From Taenia hydatigena (taxonomy: Eukaryota; Platyhelminthes; Cestoda; Cyclophyllidea; Taeniidae), in assembly GCA_036345935.2 (NCBI GenBank), contig JADWOT020001916.1, forward strand, positions 248,001 through 312,000: a stretch of DNA of 64,000 bases, read 5' to 3'. Made by a program: the position numbers and the translations under genes. Positions 12,661 to 25,160 of this stretch are shown here, piece by piece. Position 1 is the stretch's first letter, and each line of letters starts with the position of its first letter. The notes beneath the pieces were generated by a model, which was given only the letters and a program-made list of their open reading frames with translations, made no database searches and was not told the origin of the DNA.

Positions 12661-14599
12661 AAGGACGTAGATGGGTCGTTTTGGTTTAATTTAGTTGTTT
12701 GTCTAAGTAGGGAAGCATGTGAGTACGTCGTTGAATGGACAAGCAAGGACAGAAAGGCAGACCGACGTAGCGTTACAGCACCTACTTTCTTTAGATAAAC
12801 TCACACACCAATCACTGATGACCTACTTCGCAATTTTCTTCCTCTTTTTTCTTTCATTCTGCTCCATTTGCCTTTATTACCCCTCTGTTGTGCCAACCTA
12901 CTTCTTGAAGTTAAATGTTTACGCTACTTCTACCCTGCCAAAGAGGTCTAACCAGTGCCACTATTTTCAGCTTAGCATAGCTAGACCTATAGCGTTTGCA
13001 CATTATGCTGCATCAATTGCACTCCGCGGATCTTTAAATCATCCCCTGAGAATTTGCAGAATTCATTAGCAATGAACAAACTAACTTGCACTAACTTGGT
13101 CAACATCTTCGTTGGCTCACAATTGTACACTTTGGTATGTTAAGCCTAACTAGAATTGACTACCTCAGGCTAGACTGAACTGGACTGCATCTGGCTTTAG
13201 TTAAGGCTGGCCTGGCTTATCTTACACCATAATGACATGTTCTAAGGGTCGCGTTTTAAAATCCTTTCTTCTTGCTACTTGCATATGCCCCACACCGTTC
13301 CTCTCAGTTTGATTTATGCTGTTTTCGCGTACTCCATCAAAAGCAACGGTGAGCAGACCAATCCCGATGTCTACTTTGGCAACTGTAGTCTAATTAATCT
13401 CGTATGGACCCATTTGACTGATTGATCTTTTTTCCGTCCAGACAGCCTGTCAACCTTATGCCGCACGGAAGCGATATGAAAGTGCAATGAGTTTTCAGCC
13501 TGTTTTAGGGTAGATGAATGTTTTTCCATGCATTCGTCTCAATATCTCTTCTACCTTATCTCTTATTTGCTCGGATAGACTAATTTAAATCCAACCCTTC
13601 ATTCGCATGTAATTACTCAACTGCTTTGTTAAATTGTTTCATCTTTTGGCCTTTTTGTCAACCGCTACCCGTTCGCCTACCCTCCTAACTGACTTTGCTT
13701 TAATAGACTTGCCTACCTTAATTTCATTTTCTTAGATGAAATTGAGCACCCAGTGTTAGAGCAAAGCAGCTTCCAAGCACCAAAATGTTGCGTAGTGCAA
13801 AAAGCTAAAGCGGGTGCACAAATGGTGAAAACAGGATAGCGTAAAAGTGCGATGCATCAAAGTAACAAGAGGTTTCATGGCAGGTGAAGCTGATTTATAA
13901 AATACAGTCTGGTTCCCAAGGAACTTACCAAATCAAGGAAGAAATGGTGATGCCGAGGCAGTAGTAGTGTAATGGCAGGCTTAAAGGTGAAGTCACATTT
14001 CAAAATTTATGGCGCTGCAGGTTAAACGTGTTTATTTCATCCGGCAATGCAGATGCTTAGAGATGGGCACCCTCGCAAATCTTAACTCGCCTTCACAATC
14101 AGCGGTGGGTCGGGAGGACTTGTAATGAACCCCCCTTCGCTTCATGATTTGGTTTAAGTTCTAGTGATTCAAAAATTTTTTCTCCACCATCAAATATGAT
14201 GGACGATAAACGAAACGCTTAGTTATGCTAGACTAGGGATGTCAGTGATATTAGGTATCAGCCAAGGTTTACATTGCATGGTAAGTATGCATAATAGAAT
14301 GCTCACATCCTCTTCATCGGACCCGATAAGTCATCTTAGAAACTGCATCCTGTCTATCCGAGTGACCAATCACTCATTCACTAATTATTTATCAGCCAGT
14401 ATCGCAGTCCCTATGCCATCGGACCAGCAACATGGCATTTACAATCGGTGAGATCATACCTAACACATCTACGTTTCGCATACTCATCAATTCGTACAGT
14501 TAAATCCCATTCTTTCATAAGATCATGACCAAAGCGTTGGACTACTCTTCTGCCTCGGCCGACGGTGAAATACACATAAAAGATCTTCACCGTGCCCAC
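12661..14599. other. Spacer between the two segmental copies, nothing recognised
   Basis: A 116-codon open frame at 12719-13069 has a hydrophobic Phe/Leu stretch but no start context, domain or splice support. I see no repeat of the flanking copies within the spacer. Confidence 0.4.
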
Positions 14600-15320
14600 A
14601 CACGAGGCGCTCATTATTGGTTATTCATCTACTGATAAAAGTCTCCTTTCTCGATCTCGATCTCCACCCCCGCCAAACACACGTGCTCAGCATCGATCCT
14701 TCACCTAATGCGAATTGTCTTCCCTCGCTCTTCATCCCCCTCTATCACTCTCCTTCACCAATGGAATCGCGTGCTCAGTATCAATCATTTGCACAACGCT
14801 AACTGTCTCCGCTCTCTTCCTTAATGTCTCTCTTATCCTTCATCGCTAATGAAACCTCATTCTCAGTATCGGCTATTCGTTCAATGCTAATTCCCCCCTC
14901 TCCTTACCTCTCTCTATATCACCCTCGATTTTAATGAAATATTGTAATAAACATCAATTATTCAAACAATGTTAAACTTTTTCCTTCTCTTCATCTCTTT
15001 CTCTCTTTCATCCTCTATTTTTCAATGAAATCTCGTGCTTAGCATAGGTCGTTTAATCAATGCTAACTGTCCCCTCTCTCCATTTCAATTCCCTCACAAT
15101 CACCCTTCTTTAATAAAATCTTGAACTAAACATTGATCATTTACACGATGCTGAATGTCTTCTGTCGCTCTCTTTCGCTCTCTCTCTATCATCATTTCTC
15201 ACAAATATAATCTCGAGCTCAACATCGGCCATCAACCCAGTGCAAATTCGATCCCCTCCCTCTTTATCTTTCTCTCCTTCACCCTCCACCTCAAATAAAA
15301 TCTCGAGCTCAACACCGAGA
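14600..15320 (+). repeat. Minisatellite array 2 (about 90-bp unit)
   Basis: This is the counterpart of the array at 10.77 kb, with the same unit architecture and the same order of variant units, starting at a shared TTGGTTATTCATC block (14618 here, 10859 there). It is about 240 bp shorter, mainly through loss of units at the left. The shared unit order shows the two arrays descend from one array rather than having expanded separately. Confidence 0.72.
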
Positions 15321-16250
15321 TGATGGCAACGCCCTTGACTCAGCTAAGTTAGTAAGTAGGTCGTGGAACTAGCTAATGCCCGATTCGTCAACCTCAGCAC
15401 TGCTAGCAAAGAACCATCCAAGATGGTAGTTTGGGTGACTGCACAGTGCTATTTCTTCTCGACACTCTGAGTTGCGATCGTGCGTTTAGTCTATTCAGTG
15501 GTTTTTTTTATTTCTGCAGTGGTCCCTTAGTTGGGACCAGTGAAATGCCCTGTATTTTTCCAAACATAGCAAGTTTTGTGAGTAAGGTGAACCTTCAACG
15601 AAGGGTTATATTCCTATCGCACTGCTTTGAGAGTTGGCCCATTGATCAATATCAAGACAGGGAAACAGTATCAAGAAGGTAAAAATAATCTCACAACATA
15701 GTTCTCTCCTTCGTGTCGCCTCATGTCGCGCAGCCTTCCTTTAGAGCACAGCACAGCACATCAAGACGCAAAGCAAAACAGAGCAGAGCAGTGTACACAA
15801 AACCACATCGCTTTACCTTAAGTTAACAGTTTTTCATCTTTTTCACGCCTATCTTGCAGTCTGCACACTAATAGGCGTGTTAAGAGGAGAGAATAAGAGG
15901 TAGTCTCGAGCTTTATCGTAATAACCCGTTTTTTGTTTTGTTGTTATTGTTGTCATTACCTTTCCTGCTTATTGGCGTGTCATGCTAATAAAGTGAAGTG
16001 CTTATGATATTTTAACTTTACATTTTAAGTGAAGTGTGGTGTGGAAGTGAATTCAAAATTACGCTCGTTAGAAAGAAGGGGGATAGTAACAAAGGTGACA
16101 CGTGGTTAGAAACTTGCAGGAGAATAAACCTGGATTGCGACATTTTAATCACGCATTTAGAACCGGCCTTGGACGCAATATTTGGTGCTGATCCTCTAAG
16201 TAATGCCCAGTACTACACTGAGGCTCACGCAGTTGTTTTGCTATTCAGCT
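14600..16250 (+). repeat. Segmental repeat copy B
   Basis: Direct repeat of the 10.77-12.66 kb segment (see that entry for landmarks). Here the coding-like tail is better preserved, open for 111 codons, and runs on into a recognisable reverse transcriptase relic. This suggests both copies come from the 5' part of one retroelement. Confidence 0.7.
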
Positions 16251-16645
16251 GCTGCAACCCAATGAACAACTTTGATGACCTGTGCCCACAGTTGACTCAC
16301 GTCATTGATAGGAAGAGAGAAAAACCCTACAAACTACTAAGCAAGTACTCAAATACATTTCCATGGTGAGGCAGCAAAACGGAACGAAGGAGTATCGTCA
16401 AGCATGTAGTAGGCACCATCGAAGCTAGACCCATTTAACAAGCTCCCGGACTCGTACCACTTCCTCTCCTGGAAGATGTGAACCGTTCGGTTAGAGAGAT
16501 AAATTGAGAGGAGTTTATGCAGCCGTCAGAGGCACAAAAGGGAGGGGATAGTAGTCGACAATTGTGCGTCGATAACAGAAGGTTCAACGACGTAACTACG
16601 AAAAGTGCATTCCCACTGCCTTACAGTAAATATTTAATTTGCTGA
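16034..16645 (+). pseudogene. Decayed Ty3/gypsy pol: protease-RT linker and RT N-terminus
   Basis: One continuous reading frame runs from 16034 to about 16645, interrupted by TGA at 16367 and two further in-frame stops. The later part carries hallmarks of a Ty3/gypsy RT N-terminus: an ARPI motif, a basic and proline-rich turn, then LCVDNRRFNDVT followed by FPLP, the conserved CVDYRxLNxxT...PLP region. The part upstream of the first stop would be the protease-RT connector; I do not identify its motifs. The YxDD block and later domains are absent here. It is a non-functional relic. Confidence 0.6.
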
Positions 16646-19600
16646 TCTTTTGCATGGCGGAACAGTTGAATTGTCACTCGAATACGTAGTGATTTGGCTG
16701 ATTAACTCGCGTGTCGTAATGATCTAATTTTATGCAGTAAAATGCAAGAAGATTTCATTTCTTTCCATTTGTGAATGATAAAGGTCAGCTCAAACATTTT
16801 CAAGGCGGAAATTCTGTGGTATACCTGACTAACATTCAATCCTCTCTTCGCATTAAGCTAAATCTTCTATTCAACTCTTCTCTTTAGATGAGTTTAAACA
16901 TTGCGTTGTGAACATAGTTGCAATGTTCATTTGGAACACACTCTGTTGTCGTGATTTTTCCAACTTTGATGTGCTCTTTTTAGATTCTCGTAGAAGAAGG
17001 GTCTAAGATCGCACGCAGACTATTGAAAAGTTGGTCTGGCCATGCCACAATGCTTTTCTGGGTTAAGATACACAGTACTCTATTGGATTGGTAGTGCTTA
17101 TGGAAAGGAAATGGATTTTGGTGGCCGTAGAGCTGACTTTTGTGCTCATTCTACGAATCGTCGGTGACTATGTGTTCCCATCCAAACATTGGGCAGTTCA
17201 TTGCACAGCATCTGCGCCTTGTGACCATTTTAAGTGCTACTCTCTCCCTACCACGGAAGGTTTACTTTAATCTGAAAGAAAGAAGAAAGTAAGAGAGTCA
17301 CAGGAGATTAAATGTAATGAAGTGAGTTAGTGGGTTGTAAAGTGTTGGCGACGTGTAGAAATAAAAGGCCGAAGGAGATCTTACTAGGCTCAGGATGCAA
17401 CATTTTGAAGGAAATAATGAAAAGAATGAGCCTTCGCACCCAGACACACTTAGGTTTAGGCAAGTGATTGAGAAGTATGATTTTTGCTCCTACTCCTTCG
17501 AGCAATCTATTCCTTTTACAAAATGCGCTGCCTGATTTAGCCTAATCGACTTCTTTTCTATTGTCGCGAAATCTCACATAACTACATCGCCACTGTTCAA
17601 ACCTGAACCTCTTCATCTCTGCCCTGAGTGCACAAACCTTCCTCTATTTTGCGTTTTACTTTATAATTGCATGCTCTCAGTTTTCCTTGTTAATACAAAT
17701 AATTTGCACTTTGGTTGCATCTACATTGCCAAACTTTATAACGCGAAATGCTGCAAGAATATAAAGAAGGAAGAAAACTGCTGATACTTAAAGCTGAGCA
17801 GCTCTCGATCAAAACAGCTAAAAGGGAACGCACCTCTGGACCTGTAGTGTCCCAGCTTTCCTTGTCACAAGAGGCACCCTCCACATTGGCCACACCTAAG
17901 TTGTCTGATTGCAAAACGAGAGGTTCTGTGATCTCTTACAAAAAAGGACGAGCTGCTGATTCCTAAATCTCAGCAATTCTTTATCAGCATTGATAAAAAC
18001 AAACGGAACTCTGCATCATTGCCATTCCTGAGTTCGTTGCCGAAATGCGGTGTCCATTCCCATATTTACTTAAACAAAAGTCTTAAATGCAATTGCAATA
18101 ACATCTCGTTGCTTACGCTATCTTTCCTCCTTTTGTCGAAGAAGAAGAGGAAGCGAGGGGTGAATTATTCACTCCAGTTGAAGCAGAAGCATATTTTGCT
18201 CTATTCTTGCCCTTAAGTTCTTTGAGAAACTCTCTAAAAGGGAACTCAAGACGAACGAATAAGAAACCTGTCAATCCAAATGCACGAACAATTGACAAAC
18301 TGTTTGATTGAAACTATAGGTCTTGTTTTTGTCTGTAAAGTTAGACTGTCTGCTATCTTCACGCACACACTTACTCTGCATTTGCCGCTAGAAGAGCATA
18401 CACCATCGGCGAGTACGGAAAGTTAGCACCTCTCTCAGCTTCATACGTCTACTTTGTGATTCCTTACTGTGTAAGTGCGTGCACTTATGAAAATAAAATG
18501 TACATGCTTCTATTTATCTTGAAATACTTTTGAAGTGGCATCGCTGAACTACTCAGAAGACCAAAATTGCATGTTTTGAAAAATATTCATAACCAGAAAT
18601 TATATTTTTTAAATAGCGAACCCTATGCAACTAGCTTAACGATTGAACGCATAATATTCACAGCATGCGGACTCTTGTGAGTTGTTCTGTTACAGGCCAA
18701 AGATTTTTTGATTTTGAGGATGGGCGCTGCTCACAAAACATGTGAGCGTTCGGTAAGGTAGTCGAAGTAAATTTCGCTGTTTCAGCTTGGTGTGATTTTT
18801 GCATGCCGTAACTACGCTGCAGCTGCTCAGAAAGCTAAACCACTCATACAGCTGATTACGCAAATATTGTGCCCTTGGCACCCACATACTGTGAAGGACG
18901 TCATGAGGTTTACTTCCCATACGCATATGCACCTACGCAGTGGCAGAGAATGAATTTAAGTGCCCATCACATTGTCATTAAGCTACACAGCTGACAACCA
19001 GAAAAGAAGGTCGTCCCCAAAGCAGCAAGCTCCTCATTCGGGGTAGCATCAGCAGTTCTTTTATTTTTGCTTGCCTCGCCCTTTTTACCATCAAAGGCAA
19101 CCTCATTAGTGACAACGGCGGCAGTAGAGCAAACAACATTTCAGTGGGACGATCCCAAACCAGGAGTATGGAATGCTCTTGCCAAGCATGCCGCAGATAA
19201 GGTCTTTGGGTCAGTAAAGGGATGTACGATCTGCAGTCTTCAAAAGCACCTACAGTAATGTGGTCAATTGGGTTGCTCAATGTATTAGCAGGTAAAATAC
19301 CTCCCATATGGCTATAAACTCGAGTTCTCACCAGTCCATGTACTCTACTCATAGATGCTTATTCTTGCAGTCCCAAATTTTTCACTCTCCATCCCTATTG
19401 CTGGGTCAAAGGTAAATGGTATCTAATCTTTTATTTGACTATTTTTGAATTTTTAGTTTATCAAACTAGTTTGTGCGAATGCACAATCACTTTAATGATA
19501 AGCTAATGAAGCGCGTGTGCATGACAAAGCTGAACTAGGTGGAAGTCGGCAGTGATTCAAGTTTTTCTTCAACAAAACAAGAGCACAATGTGTGCTTTCT

Positions 19601-22600
19601 TCTGTAGCCACATTAAAAGCAATGAACCTTGTTTAGGCATTAGTTAATCACGTCCTCCTTAGCTGCAACAAGTCCAAGTTTTGCAGACCACTAATCATTA
19701 TTTTCAGTTTGGGTTCTCAAAAACGAATACAGCGACTCTTTTGACATGCTGACGTTAGTATAGTAAATTTTAGCTCTTTGACAAGAATTGAGAGCTTGGT
19801 AAAATAGATGTGTGAAATTAATTTGAGGCTTAATCAAAGTTTGCTCTCCGAATTCTTTTACTTTGCAGACCGCATAAATTCAGCAACTCGTTGCACTAAG
19901 AAGTGTGCTTTTATATATGAATCAGGTAAACTTGAACGCAATCCAGTCAGTAGCATAATGCCAGTAAAGCATCTTGGTTTTGAAAAATCAAGTACAGCTA
20001 AGTCAAGAAGAGTGCAAAGCTTACACTGTTAGAATGTCGGGATTCCTTCACTTAAATTATATCCTGTCGATGTGTAGTTAGGCTCACATCATCACCTTCT
20101 TTGTTACCATTTAGGAGAATCTGTATGATGGAGAAAAACTCAAGGTCAAACGGATAAGGTAGCCCCTACCATACATCTTGTTAAACAAATTAAAGCAGGT
20201 GTTTTCATCTGCTTACCTCATGTTCCCTTACACAGCGATTTTGGCGGTTCATTAGCCCTCCGCATTAATTTCCGTATTCACACGAAGAATTTCAGTCCGA
20301 ACCATCGGATTGGAAGGGATATCAGCAAGAGTGTTTATTATGAGGTCTTTGTGGCGTCAAACGCTCAACTTGCCTTTAAATGTCACTATCAGACCACAAA
20401 ATTTTTTCGTATTGGGTCATGGTAGTAGATTTTAAAGTTTTACATGCAGCATGGAGTCACGATTCCACTTAGCTAGAAGACAATTGAAATTTGAATCCCA
20501 TTGGCAGCTCCCTCTCTTTGTCGCGTGCCGATTTCCACACTGCTAAACTATAGCTTCTTGTTTCTTAGCCACGATGATTGAATGAGTGTATGATTGCCCT
20601 ATAACTGGTTCCTGATGGTTGGATTTCCCCTCGGTGTTCAAGAAGACCTTTTAATTCTACGCAGCCTTCAACACCTGCTATTAAGATTCGATTATAGACA
20701 ACTCGAATGCACTTCTTTGTCACCACGGAGTGAAGACCATAGATACCTTAAATACCTGTCGTCAAGTTAAATCGACCATGTTTTATTCTTTCACTCATCA
20801 CTGTATATCGGCTCTATTTATTCCACCATGTAACGATCATGATCTTGGTTATACAAATCACTAGTCACTCTGCCACTTCCTACATCCAGCCGGATCGCAA
20901 TCAGCCTATCACACGTGCGCCTGGTAAGAGCTAAATGGATTTTCCATCGCTCGTTAAAATATAGCTGCGCCATATTTATTGCCGACTCTCTACAGTTTTT
21001 CCACGCACTCTTTGAGACTTTTGCTCTAATCCTTTGGCCCATTCGCCTGCATTCGTCTACAATTCCACCTCCTCATTCATCCACGTGTATATCTACACAA
21101 GTGATTAATGATAATCTTTAAAAAGAAGTCCCAGCATCCCGCACTTCTCTGCCCACTCATCCACAAAACCAGTCAACCCAGCAAACTTCAATCCCTACCG
21201 CTCTCACTTTGATCTTCTGAGCCTATACCACTTCGTCACTCTACGCCTTAGTATTCTATCTCTCCACGCGATTTGCACTACCACATCCCCAAATTCATCT
21301 CATATGCATTTGTGATGCTTTAGCCAAAGATGACATGACCCTGCTCCTCACTACCGTGTGTCAATGCATGGGGCCCTGTGACGTTGACGCAAACATCCAT
21401 AGATGGGGGTTTTTATTCCCTTGCCTATTCCTCTCTTAGGTAAGCTCAGAAAGTTTTCTTACCAAAACGATTCCATAGCCTTCCCTGACCATTCAATTTG
21501 CACTCATTTTTAGTTCTTAAATTACAATTGAGAGAAGAAATGACTGTGTAAAATCCAGTCCTAAGGTGTGGCCAGTCTACAAAATAGTAAATCAGTAGTT
21601 TCCTAGGTTTTAATCAACTCTGCGCTATGCATAGCAAAATGCAAAGGCGTCCAGCATTACCAAGGGTTCATGGCCACATGCAGATAAACAGCACCATACC
21701 ATTTGATCCCTTAATGGAAAAAGGTTACATTTTGAACTTAAGCAAATGACGATGCACACTATTTGAAGCGCACTGAATTCGTGCTAGGGATGAAGGGCAC
21801 GTGCAAGTTCATACCTCATTTCCATTAGATGGTCATTTAAATTAGCCACTGCGCCTGTGCTTTTCCGATCCGCGAATGATTTCTTTGCTTGTTAAAGTAC
21901 CTCTGGATACAAGCCAGTGTTCTACATGAAAGTGTAAATTCTTCGGAAACCATTATGTGGTCCAAGTACTGGCGAATATAATAATGATACCTGCTTAGCT
22001 TGCCATTTTAGGGCACAGATAATCGCGTACTCACTAATGAACAAGCATGCAGCACTGTAAGGCAAGTAAAGTGGAGGAGACTGCTATGAATTGGAAAAAA
22101 ACGACCAAGGAAGCCTCTGCAGCTTTGTCTCATTCTTGCGTAGGATTTCGGGCATATTTAAGAATTATAGGGGAACACTGACTCAGACCCGGGCCTAAGG
22201 CAGGGAAATGACTAACGAATAAATGACCAATGTTAAGCAAAGTGAATACAGCAAGGTGTGGAATGATTGCCGACTCGTACGCAAATAAGTAAACTTACAG
22301 TGCTACTATGAAAGTGGTAGTAGGTGAGGCCGATGTAGTAGACAACGAGGTGGGAGTCAGATCGACAGGGAAAGAAAGGAAGGAGGATGGAAGAGAGCAG
22401 GAGAAGCTTTTTACTATATTACACATTATTTTAACATCCCCTCAATCACAATATGACATCAAGCAACTGGACAGAATATTGCTCATTTCCCATTTTAAAA
22501 CCTCATTTGGGCCATAATTCCTGTTCAAGTCCTAGTTTAAGTGACAAACACCAGATCTCTCTCACCCCACTACAGGTAAAAGGGCGGTCTAATACAGGAA
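16646..22600. other. Intergenic, no gene called
   Basis: Several coding-like scraps occur. A 72-codon plus frame lies at 17748-17966. A minus-strand segment at about 18127-18240 is bounded by TTTTAG and GTAAGC. Open frames on both strands lie at 18978-19352. None has a recognisable domain, and the overlapping frames cannot all be real. The remainder is AT-rich with no repeats that I can see. Confidence 0.4.
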
Positions 22601-22608
22601 AGCTTGTA

Positions 22609-22614
22609 TTTATT
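22609..22614 (-). promoter_or_regulatory. Poly(A) signal AATAAA for the FBXO4-like gene
   Basis: Canonical AATAAA on the minus strand, 66 nt past the downstream TAA (22680-22682). It supports a gene end here whichever of the two stops is used. Confidence 0.6.
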
Positions 22615-22679
22615 TAAACATGAACAAGATGAACGAATTAGTTTACAAAGCTGAGCTTTTCATACAGCGTCGCAAATAA

Positions 22680-23899
22680 TTAAATCACAGACTCCTGCAT
22701 CCGTCTCCAAATTACATCTTGACACACCCATTCAAGTATATCGCCGCGATTTGTGATGTCTCCGCCACTATCTTTGACGTGCCATATTCACCAGTTCATG
22801 GGCGCAGTCAATAAAGGAGAGTTATTGACGAGGCCGAGTTTCTTCGCATAATCCATGAAGAGGTCCATTCCACTTTCCTCCTTGTTCCTCACATCGTCTA
22901 TATTTACAATTCCAAATGTGTGCTTGGGCGACAAGGTCCTAAATATGGCTAGTAGTTCGGTAATAATGTTGGAGCCATCCCTTGGAAACAGTGAAAGCTC
23001 AAGTGCATAGAGAACGCAGTCAAACGCGGCAAATTGCGCTTTACTCAGGCATCTCTCATACGAATCGCCAAGAAGTACCACGTTACCAGTATCCGGAGAA
23101 AGATAAAAGATATGTGTCTGAGGGAGATAACGATGTGTCTGAACATACACCGATGTGGAACGGGTGGAATTTGCTATGTTGAGAAATACGTTGCTGTTGA
23201 CACGCAATGGATGCACAGGATAAGGTGCTCTGCCCCGCTTTGCCAAGATGGAAATGTATATAAGGCAACTGACTGTTTCATACGCACCGTAAGGAGATCG
23301 AATTCGTGAGAACTGAAGGTCAAATTGCATTTGATTAAAGTGCTGCTCAACGGCTTTGCAAATGTCTACTGTGAGCGGAGGTGACACGTCTGAATACAAT
23401 GTGGTGTAGACTCGTCTGTCAATCCACTTCCACTTGCTGATGTATGAGTAGGGCGTTTGTAGGAAGAGAATCCACTCCCAGCTTGGAATCGCTGTGCAAA
23501 CATTCACTATGTCAACAACGCCAAGGTATTTGCACAACATTTTAACCAAATCTGGACGGAGGTCTGTGATCTTCTTATTTTGTCAATCCGTCTGAAAGGT
23601 GCAATCGGTAATTAACTAACAACTAGGAATATTCTAGGCGGAGTGGGAACAAATTATCAGATGGATAATGCTTGGTGATATGCAAAAAGGAGAAGACACC
23701 TAGGCCGTAGTTTGTAGCTAAACTGAGGGAATAGTATTTTCCGATAGCCTGGTAGACTCAACTCACTTCCAGCTCCATGTCGTGATTTCTGACGATCTCT
23801 TTGAAGCTCTCGCAGCGTGAGTAAAGGAGGACTGCGAGATGGACCCCTAATCGTCTTCACCACTGGGAAGCGAGAGATAATCAACCTTAAGAATGCCAT
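22680..23899 (-). CDS. FBXO4-like F-box protein, two exons, with an in-frame TGA near the C-terminus
   Basis: The likely product is an SCF ubiquitin-ligase substrate receptor of the FBXO4 type: the F-box would bind SKP1 and the C-terminal atypical GTPase-like fold would bind substrate (TRF1 and cyclin D1 in vertebrates). Exon 1 is 23767-23899. Its ATG is directly preceded by an in-frame TAA and it ends at a perfect GTGAGT donor. A 203-nt intron ends in ATCACAG and exon 2 starts at 23563; the phase-1 join is in frame. The F-box follows at once, as LRPDLVKMLCKYLGVVDIV...W. Further on are a PYGAYETV segment, FDCVLYALEL, and a strand-helix unit TFGIVNIDDV...KKLGLVNNSP, all in the order expected for FBXO4. 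The frame stops at TGA 22788-22790 after about 302 residues. The same frame then stays open for 35 codons (WHVKDSGGD...ILEWV) to TAA 22680-22682, and this tail resembles the conserved FBXO4 C-terminus. No intron can remove the TGA and keep that tail. Either the gene is truncated, the TGA is read through, or the base is a sequence error. Confidence 0.72.
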
Positions 23900-24550
23900 T
23901 TAAGCGCAGTTCTAACGATGATTACATTAATCTGTGGATGTAAAACCGTTCCTTCTCATCATGTGAAATACAGTTAGATTTCCTCAAATCTATTTATATA
24001 TTAAAGATTTGGGGCAGTTTGAGCAAAAAAGCTTCATTAGCTCATAATTAGGCGTATCCAGATGAGTGGCCGGCAGCAAAATGTGGCGTATGGGAAGGTA
24101 CTTATCTTAACTGTGATTTGAACTGATAGACTGTTAGCAAATATAAAGGCTGGTTTTCTTGGTCATTGGTGATCTTCGATTGAGTGCACAACTTAACTAA
24201 AACCCGTATTAAAAGAGTAATTCAGTCTTGCATCTCAATATGATTGCTCTTAATGTTTTGCAAAATTTTCGGTCTGTGAATCCATTCTTTATGCTGGAAG
24301 GGACTCCAGCCAGGTTAGTATTGCCACGGAGGGTAGGTGACTCTTACTTCAAGTATCTCTTCGATCGCATGGAAACTTGAAGACCGGCGCAAATGCCTCA
24401 CATGTGCTCTCTTTCGTCGTTGACTACGTTGTAATGGGTGACGTTGAATGTTGATTAAGAAAATAAAAATGGACGGACTGTGCAGCAATTGTTTGTTTTC
24501 GTGACCACAAAAACGACCATAAACCCTACTTAGCGGTGCACTGTTACGCC
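23900..24550. other. Upstream flank of the FBXO4-like gene
   Basis: This stretch would hold the promoter. I see no TATA box in a convincing position and no other gene. Confidence 0.35.
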
Positions 24551-24559
24551 ACTTGACCC

Positions 24560-25160
24560 TTAAATTTATTTAGAATTATGTCTAAGGGTCTAGTAATGCA
24601 CCATTTTACCCCGAGATGGCTTTTAGCTCTGTCCGAGCGTTCATTTATATCTCAGTTGACTGCCACAATAGCCCTGAACTTTATGCAGGATTCTATTGCG
24701 ACGCATTTTTACACCCCTGATGTTACGAAATCATTTTAGGGCTCTAGTAAAATGTCATTTGACTTTTAAACTCACACTAGTTCATATCCAAATATTCCTT
24801 ACTAAGCTAGTTACTGTACAAAAGGAGCATAAGCCCTGTCCAGAACCTATTTTTGCATCTTTAACCACGAAATGACCTTGAGCTGAGTCCTTTAGTTTAC
24901 TATTTTGGAGTCAGCCTTTAATAATGACCTTGAACTCTGCCTCGGAAATCGGCACCACATCATTTGACTCCCGAAGTCACCCTAACATGTGTTCATGCCT
25001 CCATAATTATATCATCTGACATGGGTCCGGCCTCCGTCATTCGTCTCACAAAATGCCGTTTAACCGTGCCCTAGCATCCACCATTGTGGCATTGATCATC
25101 AGATAGGGCATCGAAGTCTGTCCAGGGACAATCATTATGCCATTCCACCTGCATCGCTTA
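24560..25160 (+). repeat. Degenerate tandem repeat (~45-65-bp period)
   Basis: About ten loosely similar blocks recur, each made of a CTCTGTCC/CCTAGCATCC-like box followed 15-30 bases later by an ATGCCATTTGAC-like box. Examples are at 24760 (AAAATGTCATTTGAC), 24957 (ACATCATTTGACTC), 25052 (AAATGCCGTTTAACC) and 25136 (TATGCCATTCCACC). Spacing is irregular and identity is low, so this looks like an old decayed minisatellite. Confidence 0.35.

Noticed and set aside
17690..17914. Minus-strand Cys-rich reading (LRCGQCGGC) resembling a CXXC zinc-finger start
   Set aside because: The frame stops three residues later and none of the downstream CXXC cysteines follow.
18978..19352. 124-codon minus-strand open frame
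   Set aside because: Another minus frame and a plus frame over the same bases look equally protein-like. There is no domain, splice pattern or poly(A) signal, so I could not choose.
22788..22790. Selenocysteine decoding of the TGA
   Set aside because: The FBXO4 family is not known to contain selenocysteine, and I saw no evident SECIS hairpin in the short 3' region; readthrough, truncation or error is simpler.
22982..23309. Plus-strand frames over the F-box gene
   Set aside because: They are shadows of the minus-strand coding exon.
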